From Kordia sp965224175 (GTDB taxonomy: Bacteria > Bacteroidota > Bacteroidia > Flavobacteriales > Flavobacteriaceae), in NCBI RefSeq assembly GCF_965224175.1, contig NZ_OZ245041.1:5022001-5086000 (forward strand): 64,000 bases of DNA, written 5' to 3'. This document shows positions 8,639-16,298 of the stretch, one piece after another. The notes beneath the pieces were generated by a model that was not told where the DNA came from, made no database searches, and worked only from the letters and a program-made list of their open reading frames with translations. Position numbers and translations under genes: made by a program. The stretch's first letter is position 1, and every line of letters starts with the position of its first letter.

Positions 8639-9091
8639 TTAGCTTTTATTTTTTTTGGTTGCGTAGAAATATAATGAGTGATTGTGAATATCAATATCAA
8701 AAATTTCTTCGATTGTTTTTTTGATGCTTTGGATTCTAGGATCACAAAATTCCATTACTTCACCAGTGTCCGTAAGGATAATATGATCGTGTTGTTTGTC
8801 AAAATATGATTTTTCGTAGTGTGCTTGATTTTGACCAAATTGATGTTTACGTACTAAGTTACTGTCTAATAAAAGCTCTATAGTGTTGTAAAGTGTAGCT
8901 CTACTAACTCTATAATTTTTATTTTTCATTTTGATATACAATGATTCTATATCAAAATGTTCTTCACTTTCGTAAATTTCTTGAAGTATTGCGAAGCGCT
9001 CTGGAGTCTTTCTATGTCCGTTGTCTTCTAAAAACTTTGTAAAAACGTTTTTTACAATATCTTGATTATTTTCCTCCATATGTTGTTGCAT
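8639..9091 (-). CDS. Fur family transcriptional regulator
   Basis: A 150-residue Fur/PerR-type repressor: winged helix with HRKTPERFAIL (about residues 26-36) and the recognition segment YRVSRATLYNTIELL (about 60-74), then the dimerisation/metal part with HDHIILTDTGEVMEFCDP (about 105-122). It has no CxxC pairs, so the structural zinc site of classical Fur is missing, as in many flavobacterial homologues. Metal- or peroxide-dependent control is plausible but the metal cannot be told from sequence. A second Met at residue 5 is an alternative start. An exact -7 element TAAATTTG lies on the minus strand at 9112-9119. Confidence 0.88.
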   Translation of the reverse strand: MQQHMEENNQDIVKNVFTKFLEDNGHRKTPERFAILQEIYESEEHFDIESLYIKMKNKNYRVSRATLYNTIELLLDSNLVRKHQFGQNQAHYEKSYFDKQHDHIILTDTGEVMEFCDPRIQSIKKTIEEIFDIDIHNHSLYFYATKKNKS

Positions 9092-9253
9092 CTCAGCTGA
9101 AGATTAAAAAACAAATTTACACTTATTTTTCAAATTTAAGGACATATTCGTACACGGAATTCTAACAGAGATATGAACAATGACATATTTATTGTCAGAA
9201 GCCTTGATTTTGTTTGTTTTTTTATTATTAAAAACGTAATTTTAAAGAGTATG

Positions 9254-9270
9254 TTTCTGATTATCAGAAA
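9254..9270. promoter_or_regulatory. Perfect inverted repeat upstream of precursor peptide genes, candidate operator
   Basis: TTTCTGA-TTA-TCAGAAA is a 7-base perfect inverted repeat with a 3-base centre. It sits about 95 bases before the first peptide ATG at 9366, in the divergent gap between fur and the peptides. The shape suits a dimeric regulator, possibly the adjacent Fur-family protein, but nothing proves binding. Confidence 0.35.
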
Positions 9271-9345
9271 TGTGTGTTCTCCTGAGTTTATGTATAAAAC
9301 AGTATTGTCATTTACGTCTGTATAGGCGTGATTCTGGCATGTGAT

Positions 9346-9376
9346 TAACTTTAATGTTTTATATTATGAAAAAAAA
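9346..9376 (+). repeat. Leader-region direct repeat, copy 1
   Basis: TAACTTTAATGTTTT, ATATT and then ATGAAAAAAAA run into the first peptide gene. The same block, with one extra T, precedes the second peptide at 9624-9655. TAACTTTA differs by one base from the flavobacterial -7 consensus, so each copy might carry its own promoter. The shared 5' region points to a recent tandem duplication. Confidence 0.6.
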
Positions 9377-9623
9377 AGAATTCAATTCACGACTTTATCT
9401 TAGAAAGAATGTTATTTCTAATTTACAAAAAAACCGCCTTAGTGGTGGAACAGATGGTGCTGTTAGAACAGCAACGTATGTAATTGTGACAACAATAAAG
9501 ATTACTATAGATGTGTACACTAAACAACGTGAACATTGTACTGATGGCTCTACCAAATGTACAACCATTCCTCCAAGTTGTGTTGAAACCGCTTGTTTTT
9601 GTCCAGTGACTACAGATCAGTAA
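9366..9623 (+). CDS. GG-leader precursor peptide 1 (lanthipeptide-like)
   Basis: An 85-residue peptide. The leader MKKKEFNSRLYLRK...ISNL ends at G27-G28, matching the L.L.K..IS.L-GG pattern of Bacteroidota natural-product precursors often named class I lanthipeptide or GG-Bacteroidales type. The core (57 residues) is rich in Thr and has five Cys, all in the last 29 residues, so thioether rings are possible. ATG 9366 is chosen over 9354 because it aligns with the other leaders. First of three tandem genes between fur and relA; no modification enzyme is nearby. Post-translational processing is inferred from the leader type. Confidence 0.75.
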   Translation: MKKKEFNSRLYLRKNVISNLQKNRLSGGTDGAVRTATYVIVTTIKITIDVYTKQREHCTDGSTKCTTIPPSCVETACFCPVTTDQ

Positions 9624-9655
9624 TAACTTTAATGTTTTTATATTATGAAAAAAAA
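9624..9655 (+). repeat. Leader-region direct repeat, copy 2
   Basis: Second copy of the 5' block seen at 9346-9376: TAACTTTAATGTTTTT, ATATT, then ATGAAAAAAAA. It differs by a single inserted T and a few bases after the start codon. The gene downstream has a very different core, so the 5' part is under stronger conservation than the core. Confidence 0.6.
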
Positions 9656-9869
9656 GGATATCCATATAAGACTGCAATTAAGAAAACGTATTGTTTCTAA
9701 TGTAGACAATATTCAAATAAAAGGCGGTACTGATGGCATTACAAGCGATATAGCAGTTACAGCCAACGAAACAGTAAGACTTACTACATTAGTTACAGCA
9801 CCTGAAAACTGTGAAACAAAAGGTGATGTTTGTACATTTTATTGTAGAACAAAAGATATGTGTAATTAA
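9645..9869 (+). CDS. GG-leader precursor peptide 2 (lanthipeptide-like)
   Basis: A 74-residue peptide with leader MKKKDIHIRLQLRK...VSNV ending at G27-G28, then TDG as in peptide 1. The 46-residue core has four Cys (clustered in the last 20 residues) and about ten Thr/Ser, the composition expected for dehydration and Cys addition. It starts 21 bases after the stop of peptide 1 and ends 12 bases before peptide 3, so the three genes form one unit. Beyond TDG the core has no obvious similarity to its neighbours. Confidence 0.75.
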   Translation: MKKKDIHIRLQLRKRIVSNVDNIQIKGGTDGITSDIAVTANETVRLTTLVTAPENCETKGDVCTFYCRTKDMCN

Positions 9870-9881
9870 AAAAGACTGACG

Positions 9882-10100
9882 ATGAAGAAAAAAGAATTCA
9901 CACCAAAATTAATATTGGGAAAAAAAGTTATTTCAAGCTTAGAAACTTTTAACTTGCAAGGCGGAACAGAAGTTCCAAGTGAAGTGCCAACAGAGCCAAT
10001 AAAAACAAAAAAGACAAGACGAACTGCGCATGATGCGTGTACAATAATAGCAACTTGTTATTGCTCTCTGACTTGTCCAGAGAAATGTGATGAGTGCTAG
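9882..10100 (+). CDS. GG-leader precursor peptide 3 (lanthipeptide-like)
   Basis: A 72-residue peptide with leader MKKKEFTPKLILGKKVISSL and G27-G28. The core begins TEVPSEVPTEP, continues with a basic Lys/Arg/Thr stretch and ends with six Cys in the last 23 residues (CT..ATCYCSLTC...C..C). This is the most Cys-dense core of the set. It closes the three-gene unit and is followed by a good terminator at 10127-10167. Confidence 0.75.
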   Translation: MKKKEFTPKLILGKKVISSLETFNLQGGTEVPSEVPTEPIKTKKTRRTAHDACTIIATCYCSLTCPEKCDEC

Positions 10101-10126
10101 ATTTTAATTATCACTAGTTATTGTAG

Positions 10127-10167
10127 AAAAAGCTGTAGAACACAATTGCGTGTTCAGCAGCTTTTTT
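10127..10167 (+). terminator. Rho-independent terminator after the three precursor peptides
   Basis: Stem AAAGCTG...CAGCTTT with an inner GAACAC/GTGTTC pair and a run of six T. It also faces the relA/spoT-type gene that ends at 10197 on the other strand. Confidence 0.8.
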
Positions 10168-10196
10168 GTTTTATTTATATGAAAAGTTGAATTTAC

Positions 10197-12413
10197 TTAA
10201 GCGCGTGTTACTTTTTCAATACCATTTATTTTTTTCAAATTAGTAATCAATCTTTTTAAAATAGTATTGTTCTTCACAATCACGGTAATTCTTCCTGAGA
10301 AGATACCATCATTGGTTTCGAAACTTATATTTCTAATGTTTACATGCATGTTGTTAGAAATGACTTTAGTAACATCATTTACCAATCCCATATTGTCTAT
10401 ACCTGTTAATTGTAACAAAGCGGTGAATTCTTCTTGAGAAGAATCAATCCACTTGGCATTCATAATTCGATATGCGTAATTTGCTTGTAAACTTACAGCA
10501 TTTGGACAGTCTTTTTTGTGAACTTTAATGCCTTCGTTTACAGTGACAAAGCCAAACACAGGATCGCCAGGAATTGGATTACAACAATTAGATAGCTTGT
10601 AGTTTAATTTTTCTTCTTCCTTGCCAAAAACCAATAAATCATAACGATTGGAAACTTCGGGTTGATTGATTTCTTCACTAGGAATAGAAGGTGTTCTTCT
10701 AATTTTATTCTTGAAGAATTTAAAAATACTATTACTTCTTTGCGCTGCAAATTCTTTTAGCTTTTGGTTATCAATCGTACCAATACCAACACGATAGAAT
10801 AAATCTAAACTTGTTTTAAGTTTAAAATGACTTACTAACTCATTGATAGATTTCTCATCAAGTGTAATTTTGAGTTGTTTCAGTTTTCTTCGTAATATTT
10901 CTTTTCCATCTTCTGCAATGGCTTTCTTTTCCTCGCGTAACGAAGATTTTATTTTAGATCGTGCTCTCGAAGTTGTTGCATAATCTAACCAGTTTGCGTT
11001 TGGTTTTGATTTATCGGACGTAATAATCTCTACTTGATCACCACTTTTTAACTCATGACTTAAAGGAACTAATTTTCCATTCACTTTTGCGCCACGTGTA
11101 TGATAACCAACTTGTGTATGAATACTAAAGGCAAAATCAAGAGGTGTAGCTCCTTTTGGTAATGATTTTAAATCACCAGTTGGTGTAAATACAAATATTT
11201 CCTTAGCGTATAAATTCAGTTTAAACTGCTCTACAAAATCAACAGCATTTGCTTCTTGATTTTCGAGCGCTTCTTGTAATTTATTGAGCCATGGTTCTAA
11301 ACCGTGTTCTTTTTGTTCTCCTTGTTTATACTTAAAATGTGCAGCATATCCTTTTTCTGCAATTTCATGCATACGATGTGAACGAATTTGCACTTCAACC
11401 CAACGACCTTTTGGTCCCATAACCGTAATGTGCAATGCTTCGTAACCTGTAGATTTTGGAGAAGAAATCCAATCGCGTAAACGTACAGGGTTTGGCCTAA
11501 AGTGATCCGTAACAATAGAATATATTTTCCAAGCTAAGAATTTTTCATTCTCGAGATTATCTGTATCATAAATAATCCTGATTGCGAATTTATCATATAC
11601 TTCATCAAAAGTAACACCTTGTTTGACCATTTTTCTACGAATAGAAAAAATAGATTTAAAACGGCCTTTTATTTCATACTGAAAATCTTCTTTGTCTAAA
11701 GAATTTTTAATGACAGAAGCAAAGTTGTCAATATAGTTTTGTTGTTCTTCTTTGCTTTCTTCAATTTTATTCTCAATATCATTAAAAACTTCAGGTTCTG
11801 TATATTTTAATCCTAAATCTTCTAATTCAGTTTTAATATTATACAAACCAATACGATGTGCTAATGGCGCATAAATATATAGCGTTTCTGAGGCAATCTT
11901 CACTTGTTTGTGCGCAGGCATGGAAGCCATTGTTTGCATATTGTGAAGTCTGTCAGCAATTTTAATAATAATTACACGAACATCATCATTGATGGTTAAG
12001 AGCATTTTACGGAAATTTTCCGCTTGCATCGAAACATCTTTATCTTTTTTGAGATGAGAAATTTTAGTAAGTCCGTCAACAATTTTAGCAACAGTAATTC
12101 CAAATACACGTTCAATATCTTCTAGCGTATAATCTTCAGAGTCTTCAACAACATCGTGTAGTAGGGCAGAAGCTATAGATGTAGCATCCATTCCAATTTC
12201 TGAAGCTACAATTTTGGCAACAGCTATTGGATGAAAAATATACGCTTCACCACTTTTTCTTCGTTGATTTTTGTGCGCATCAACAGCAACATCAAATGCT
12301 TTTCGGATGATTTTTTTGTCTTCATCAGAAAGTACTTGATAACTGATACGTAACAGTTCTTTGTACTGCTTGGCAATCGCTGCATTCTCTTTTTCAATCT
12401 CAATTTCTGTCAT
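10197..12413 (-). CDS. RelA/SpoT-type bifunctional (p)ppGpp synthetase/hydrolase
   Basis: A 738-residue long RSH protein. The HD hydrolase domain has H61 and H86-D87 (LLHDVVED), so alarmone hydrolysis should work. The synthetase domain follows, with the conserved RLRDWISSPKSTGYEALH block near residue 315 and the VEVQIRSHRMHEIAEKGYAAH substrate region. Then come a TGS domain (GDLKSLPKGATPLDFAF), the zinc/RIS-type region with NCCNPIPGD, and a C-terminal ACT domain (from about 665). It controls the stringent response. In related genomes it lies next to fur and purA; here three peptide genes separate it from fur. Confidence 0.95.
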   Translation of the reverse strand: MTEIEIEKENAAIAKQYKELLRISYQVLSDEDKKIIRKAFDVAVDAHKNQRRKSGEAYIFHPIAVAKIVASEIGMDATSIASALLHDVVEDSEDYTLEDIERVFGITVAKIVDGLTKISHLKKDKDVSMQAENFRKMLLTINDDVRVIIIKIADRLHNMQTMASMPAHKQVKIASETLYIYAPLAHRIGLYNIKTELEDLGLKYTEPEVFNDIENKIEESKEEQQNYIDNFASVIKNSLDKEDFQYEIKGRFKSIFSIRRKMVKQGVTFDEVYDKFAIRIIYDTDNLENEKFLAWKIYSIVTDHFRPNPVRLRDWISSPKSTGYEALHITVMGPKGRWVEVQIRSHRMHEIAEKGYAAHFKYKQGEQKEHGLEPWLNKLQEALENQEANAVDFVEQFKLNLYAKEIFVFTPTGDLKSLPKGATPLDFAFSIHTQVGYHTRGAKVNGKLVPLSHELKSGDQVEIITSDKSKPNANWLDYATTSRARSKIKSSLREEKKAIAEDGKEILRRKLKQLKITLDEKSINELVSHFKLKTSLDLFYRVGIGTIDNQKLKEFAAQRSNSIFKFFKNKIRRTPSIPSEEINQPEVSNRYDLLVFGKEEEKLNYKLSNCCNPIPGDPVFGFVTVNEGIKVHKKDCPNAVSLQANYAYRIMNAKWIDSSQEEFTALLQLTGIDNMGLVNDVTKVISNNMHVNIRNISFETNDGIFSGRITVIVKNNTILKRLITNLKKINGIEKVTRA

Positions 12414-12625
12414 ATAAATTAAAATTACTATAAAGAAATGTAAGAAACAAAAATGTTAGTGCATTTAAAAAGACATTTTAGGCTAGTTGCTGAATTTCAA
12501 GTACCAATGGTTAAATGTTTACGGTCGTTGCCCACAAATAACACCTCTCCAAGTTGTTTGTAAAGGAAATTTTCAATTCTTTTTAGAATATGAGTTAATG
12601 TAGTTTCGAAGAATTTAGACGTTCT
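12414..12625. other. Intergenic region between relA/spoT and the methyltransferase gene
   Basis: A 212-base gap upstream of the minus-strand relA/spoT gene and downstream of the minus-strand methyltransferase gene. The stretch 12500-12560 is less AT-rich than the flanks, but no frame, hairpin or repeat in it could be supported. Confidence 0.4.
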
Positions 12626-13432
12626 TTATATAAAATCACGTTGTCTTTTGGCTTCAAAGATGACAATAGCAGCAGCTACAGAAACATTCATAGAATCAAT
12701 TTTTCCTTGCATTGGAATAATGATGTTTTGAGTTGAATTTTGCAACCATTCATCACTCAAACCTGTCGCCTCTGTACCAACAACAATGGCCGTTGCCTTT
12801 TTGAAATCTTGAATATGATAATGTTCAGAAGCTGTCAGCGCAGCACAATAAATAGAAATGTTATGCGACTGCAAAAAAGAAATGATTTCTGTAGTACTTC
12901 CCATAGCAACTTGAGTTGTAAACACACAGCCTACGCTAGAACGAACAATATTTGGATTGTACAAATCTGTTTTTGGGTTGGCAATGAAAACAGCGTCTAC
13001 GTTTGCAGCGTCTGCAGTACGAAGTAAAGCGCCAATGTTTCCTGGTTTTTCAGGTGCTTCAGCCACTAAAATTAAAGGTGTTTTGTTATGAAAAGAAATT
13101 GCTTCTAGTGAATGATTTTTGGTTTGCATAATGGCTAAAACACCTTCTGTACTTCCGCGATATGCTATCTTTTGATATACTTCTTTAGAAATTTCAATGC
13201 ATTCAGGCGAATTTTTTGCATTGTTCAATAACTCTTGAATGCGCTCATGAGAACAAATTTCTGGATAAAACAAAAGAGTATCTATTGTGTAATTTCCTTC
13301 TAGTGCAAGTGTTAATTCACGAAAACCTTCTAAGATACATTTGCCTTCTTTCTTTCTACTTCGCGATTTTTCTTGAAGTTGAAGAATATGTTTTATAATA
13401 GCGTTTTGTGTGCTAGAAATCTGTTTGTACAT
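12626..13432 (-). CDS. TrmH/SpoU family RNA methyltransferase
   Basis: About 268 residues from Met at 13432 (MYKQISSTQNAIIK), the start that fits homologues; the frame is open to 13477. An N-terminal substrate-binding domain is followed by the SPOUT domain with its three motifs: PEKPGNIGALLRTADA, the central VVGTEATGLSDEW, and the C-terminal knot IIIPMQGKIDSMNVSVAAAI. These bind S-adenosylmethionine and place the Asn/Arg needed for 2'-O-methylation of rRNA or tRNA ribose. A TATATTTG -7 element ends four bases before ATG (see findings), so the transcript may have almost no leader. Confidence 0.88.
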   Translation of the reverse strand: MYKQISSTQNAIIKHILQLQEKSRSRKKEGKCILEGFRELTLALEGNYTIDTLLFYPEICSHERIQELLNNAKNSPECIEISKEVYQKIAYRGSTEGVLAIMQTKNHSLEAISFHNKTPLILVAEAPEKPGNIGALLRTADAANVDAVFIANPKTDLYNPNIVRSSVGCVFTTQVAMGSTTEIISFLQSHNISIYCAALTASEHYHIQDFKKATAIVVGTEATGLSDEWLQNSTQNIIIPMQGKIDSMNVSVAAAIVIFEAKRQRDFI

Positions 13433-13569
13433 GCTGCAAATATAGGAAAGAGATTTAATATCAGAAGTGTCAAACAAGTGTACTATTTATTATTTTGAAA
13501 GTTATTAAATGTATTTTGTAATGAATTGATTAATACTTCGACCTAAGACAAAATAAAACAAACTGACTA

Positions 13570-14379
13570 ATGAAAAAAATTACTTTAGTAGTACTAGGAC
13601 TATTATTTATAGTCGCATGTAATAACACTGAAAAAAAAGCAGAAACTCCCGAAAATAAAAAGGAAGAGTCAAAAGTTGTTACTAAAAAGTATCCAAAAAA
13701 TTTACAGAAAGTATTTGATGCGCACGGTGGAATTGACACTTGGAATAAAGCGCAAACATTGGTGTATGAAATGGTAAAACCAGATAATACAGAAAAGCAT
13801 ATTACAGATCTACATTCGCGAAAAACACGTTTGGAAGGTAAAGGTTTTACAATTGGTTATGATGGAAAAGATGTTTGGTTAGCTCAGAAAGATTCGACAG
13901 CTTTTAGAAGCAATGCACGTTTTTACCACAATTTGTATTTCTATTTTTATGCAATGCCATTTGTCTTAGGTGACGACGGAATTACATATGAAGAAGAAAA
14001 AAGTCTTTCATATGATGGTGTTTTATATCCAGGATATAAAATTTCATATGGTGAAAATGTAGGAGATTCTCCTGAAGACAACTATTTTATTTACTACAAT
14101 CCAGAAACGTATAAAATGGAATGGCTTGCATATACTGTAACGTATTTTAACGGAAAACCAAGTACGAAAAGAGGTTATATACGTTATGGAGATTGGCAAA
14201 AGATAAATGGAGTTGTATTGCCAAAAGTATTAACATGGTTTACCACTGATGAAGAAGGAAATGTAAAAGAACCTCGTAATTCAGTAGAATTTAGTAATGT
14301 AAGCTTAACGGAGAAAACAATGGAAGCATCAACATACGCACGTCCAACGGATGGCGTAATTGTTCCAAAAGGGAATTAA
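13570..14379 (+). CDS. DUF6503 family lipoprotein
   Basis: A 269-residue protein with a lipoprotein signal (VACNN, Cys at about residue 17) and a Lys/Glu-rich linker, then a domain starting FDAHGGIDTWNKAQTLVYEM that is typical of DUF6503. The fold is likely a beta-rich, LolA/VioE-like ligand-binding domain, but no substrate is known. The C-terminal part has several YxxYxPETYKMEW-type stretches. It is monocistronic, divergent from the methyltransferase gene and ends in a strong terminator at 14414-14448. Confidence 0.75.
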   Translation: MKKITLVVLGLLFIVACNNTEKKAETPENKKEESKVVTKKYPKNLQKVFDAHGGIDTWNKAQTLVYEMVKPDNTEKHITDLHSRKTRLEGKGFTIGYDGKDVWLAQKDSTAFRSNARFYHNLYFYFYAMPFVLGDDGITYEEEKSLSYDGVLYPGYKISYGENVGDSPEDNYFIYYNPETYKMEWLAYTVTYFNGKPSTKRGYIRYGDWQKINGVVLPKVLTWFTTDEEGNVKEPRNSVEFSNVSLTEKTMEASTYARPTDGVIVPKGN

Positions 14380-14413
14380 TTGCAAGATATAATTGAGAAA
14401 GAAAAAAAAGTAT

Positions 14414-14448
14414 AAAAAAGCCTCTTCGTAATGAAGAGGCTTTTTTTA
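14414..14448 (+). terminator. Rho-independent terminator after the DUF6503 gene
   Basis: Stem AAGCCTCTTC/GAAGAGGCTT with the short loop GTAAT and seven T after it. A-run on the left side allows use from both strands. Confidence 0.85.
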
Positions 14449-14524
14449 TGTGATTGAGTGAAGTTTTGAAAAGTTTAGAAAACAATTGTTTGTATACTAC
14501 TTTAAACTTCTAAATTATGTATTT

Positions 14525-14938
14525 TTAGTTTGTGCCTTTGTAACCGCCGTTTGCATGTAATTGCACTGCGTCAAAACCGTTGAACATAATGTTATTCAAA
14601 CTATTGCGTAGTTGAAAACGCTTGGCGCTTATATTTGGTAAAATAGAATGCTCTGGTGTTAAATTACGAAACGTAGCAGAAATGTTGTGTTCGTCCAATA
14701 ATCCTCTTCTTAAACCTTTTTGAATATGTTCACCAATGTTTGATAAATTTGGTAATCGTTCACGTACTTCGGTATAATCAGTTGCAATATCATTTGACAA
14801 TTCAGAGAATGTTGGTAACTGAAAATTTTCAATAGTAGTATTCTCTTCAGAGTTTTCAGAATATGGTGCTTCTTGAGCAGAAATTTGTAACGCAGCAAGA
14901 AGTGCGATTGCTAAAACGAATTTTGGTATTTTCTTCAT
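14525..14938 (-). CDS. Small secreted hypothetical protein, 137 aa
   Basis: The N-terminus is a clear signal peptide (KKIPKFVLAIALLAALQISA, cleavage near residue 21). The mature part is Glu/Asn-rich, with a segment ERLPNLSNIGEHIQKGLRRGLLDEH and the end FNGFDAVQLHANGGYKGTN. No family recognised and no Cys, so it is not one of the precursor peptides. It lies 50 bases downstream of the amidohydrolase operon in the same direction but has its own spacing, so co-transcription is uncertain. Confidence 0.55.
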   Translation of the reverse strand: MKKIPKFVLAIALLAALQISAQEAPYSENSEENTTIENFQLPTFSELSNDIATDYTEVRERLPNLSNIGEHIQKGLRRGLLDEHNISATFRNLTPEHSILPNISAKRFQLRNSLNNIMFNGFDAVQLHANGGYKGTN

Positions 14939-14988
14939 AACATTTCTATTTTATAAACAAATTAGTAGCATCTAGTTTTATAAAGTTA

Positions 14989-16287
14989 CTACTTTCCGTC
15001 GTATTTTTTCATGTAACGCTTCCATAATTTGGTTTGATGCGTCTCTAAGCTCAGCATTCGCCCTTGAATGAAGGCATATGTTAAAATATTTCCACGCATG
15101 TCTAAAGCGTCTCCTTCGCTAATAAAAAGCGTTGCATCTTTGCCAACTTCTAAAGTTCCTAAACGATCGTCAATACCTAAAATTTTAGCAGTATTAGAGG
15201 TGATTAATTGTAGTGCTTTCTCTTTTTCCAATCCATGAGCAGCTACTGTTCCTGCTAAAAATGGTAAATTACGTGTATTCATACGTTCCATTTGACCACT
15301 ATTTTCTAATCCTACTAACACGCCAGCATCTGTTAAGATTTTTGCTTTTTTGTATGATAAGTCATAATCTTCATCATCCGATTCAGGAACAGAATGTGTT
15401 CTGTGTAGTAAAACAGGAATTTTATTTTGATGTAATGTTGTTGCTACTTTGTGTGCATGATAACCACCAACAATGACAATTTTTAGTTTGTTCTTTTTTG
15501 CAAAGTTGATAGCATCCAGAATTCCTTTTTCTGTGTCAACATGAACAAAAAGTGTTTGTGAACCATCTATCAATCCTTTCATGGCTTCAAAAGGTAAGTT
15601 TTTTGGACTTCTTGAGCCATTTAAATAATTAATAGTTTCATCAAAAGTATCTTGAATTTGCACCAATTGTTTTGCATAATTTTTATTTGGACGTAATCCT
15701 CTTGGTTCTCCGAGCCACCAACGTCCACGAGAGAAGTTATTTGGCCAATTCATATGAATTCCGTCATCTACTTTGATCGCTGCATCTTCCCAATTCCAAG
15801 CGTCTAAGTGTACAATAGATGAAGTTCCAGAAACAGCGCCACCACGAGGTGTAATTTGTGCAGTTAAAATTCCATTTGGTCTGCAACTTTCCACAACTTT
15901 CGATTCTGTATTATACGCAATTAAACTGCGAATATGTGGATTGAAACTTCCTGTTTCATCATCATCACGTGTAGCTCTTACGGCATCAACTTCTACCAAA
16001 CCTAATGTGGAATTTGGAGAAATGAATCCCGGGTAAACGTGTTTTCCTTTTGCATCAATAATCTTTCCAGAAGATTGTGTGCTAGCAGAAGTACCAATGC
16101 GTGTTATTTTACCATTCTCAAAAACAACGGTTGCATCTTCAATGACAAATCCGTTTCCAATATGTGCAGTTGCGCCAACAATTGAAATTGCTTGCGACTG
16201 TTTTGGAGCAGGCGTTTGTTGGGCAAAACTTAAGCTGCTAAACAAAACAGTTAAGCATAATGTGTATATGTAAATATATTTTTTCAT
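14989..16287 (-). CDS. Secreted amidohydrolase family protein
   Basis: A 432-residue protein with signal peptide (ends SLSFAQ, about residue 22) and an amidohydrolase/imidazolonepropionase-like fold: a beta-sandwich start IVGATAHIGNGFVIEDATVV, then the TIM barrel and the closing DDRLGTLEVGKDATLFI...LDMRGNILTYAFIQGR. The first metal motif HxH is not evident (YPGFISPNSTLG), so metal binding may be incomplete and activity is uncertain. It starts 11 bases after the long amidohydrolase gene; together they look like two subunits or two related secreted hydrolases of peptides or modified amino acids. Confidence 0.78.
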   Translation of the reverse strand: MKKYIYIYTLCLTVLFSSLSFAQQTPAPKQSQAISIVGATAHIGNGFVIEDATVVFENGKITRIGTSASTQSSGKIIDAKGKHVYPGFISPNSTLGLVEVDAVRATRDDDETGSFNPHIRSLIAYNTESKVVESCRPNGILTAQITPRGGAVSGTSSIVHLDAWNWEDAAIKVDDGIHMNWPNNFSRGRWWLGEPRGLRPNKNYAKQLVQIQDTFDETINYLNGSRSPKNLPFEAMKGLIDGSQTLFVHVDTEKGILDAINFAKKNKLKIVIVGGYHAHKVATTLHQNKIPVLLHRTHSVPESDDEDYDLSYKKAKILTDAGVLVGLENSGQMERMNTRNLPFLAGTVAAHGLEKEKALQLITSNTAKILGIDDRLGTLEVGKDATLFISEGDALDMRGNILTYAFIQGRMLSLETHQTKLWKRYMKKYDGK

Positions 16288-16298
16288 GTCAGTTTTGT

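Noticed and set aside
9423..9677. Minus-strand frame over precursor peptides 1 and 2
   Set aside because: The plus strand has leader-matching precursor peptides with shared 5' regions; the opposite frame has no family features.
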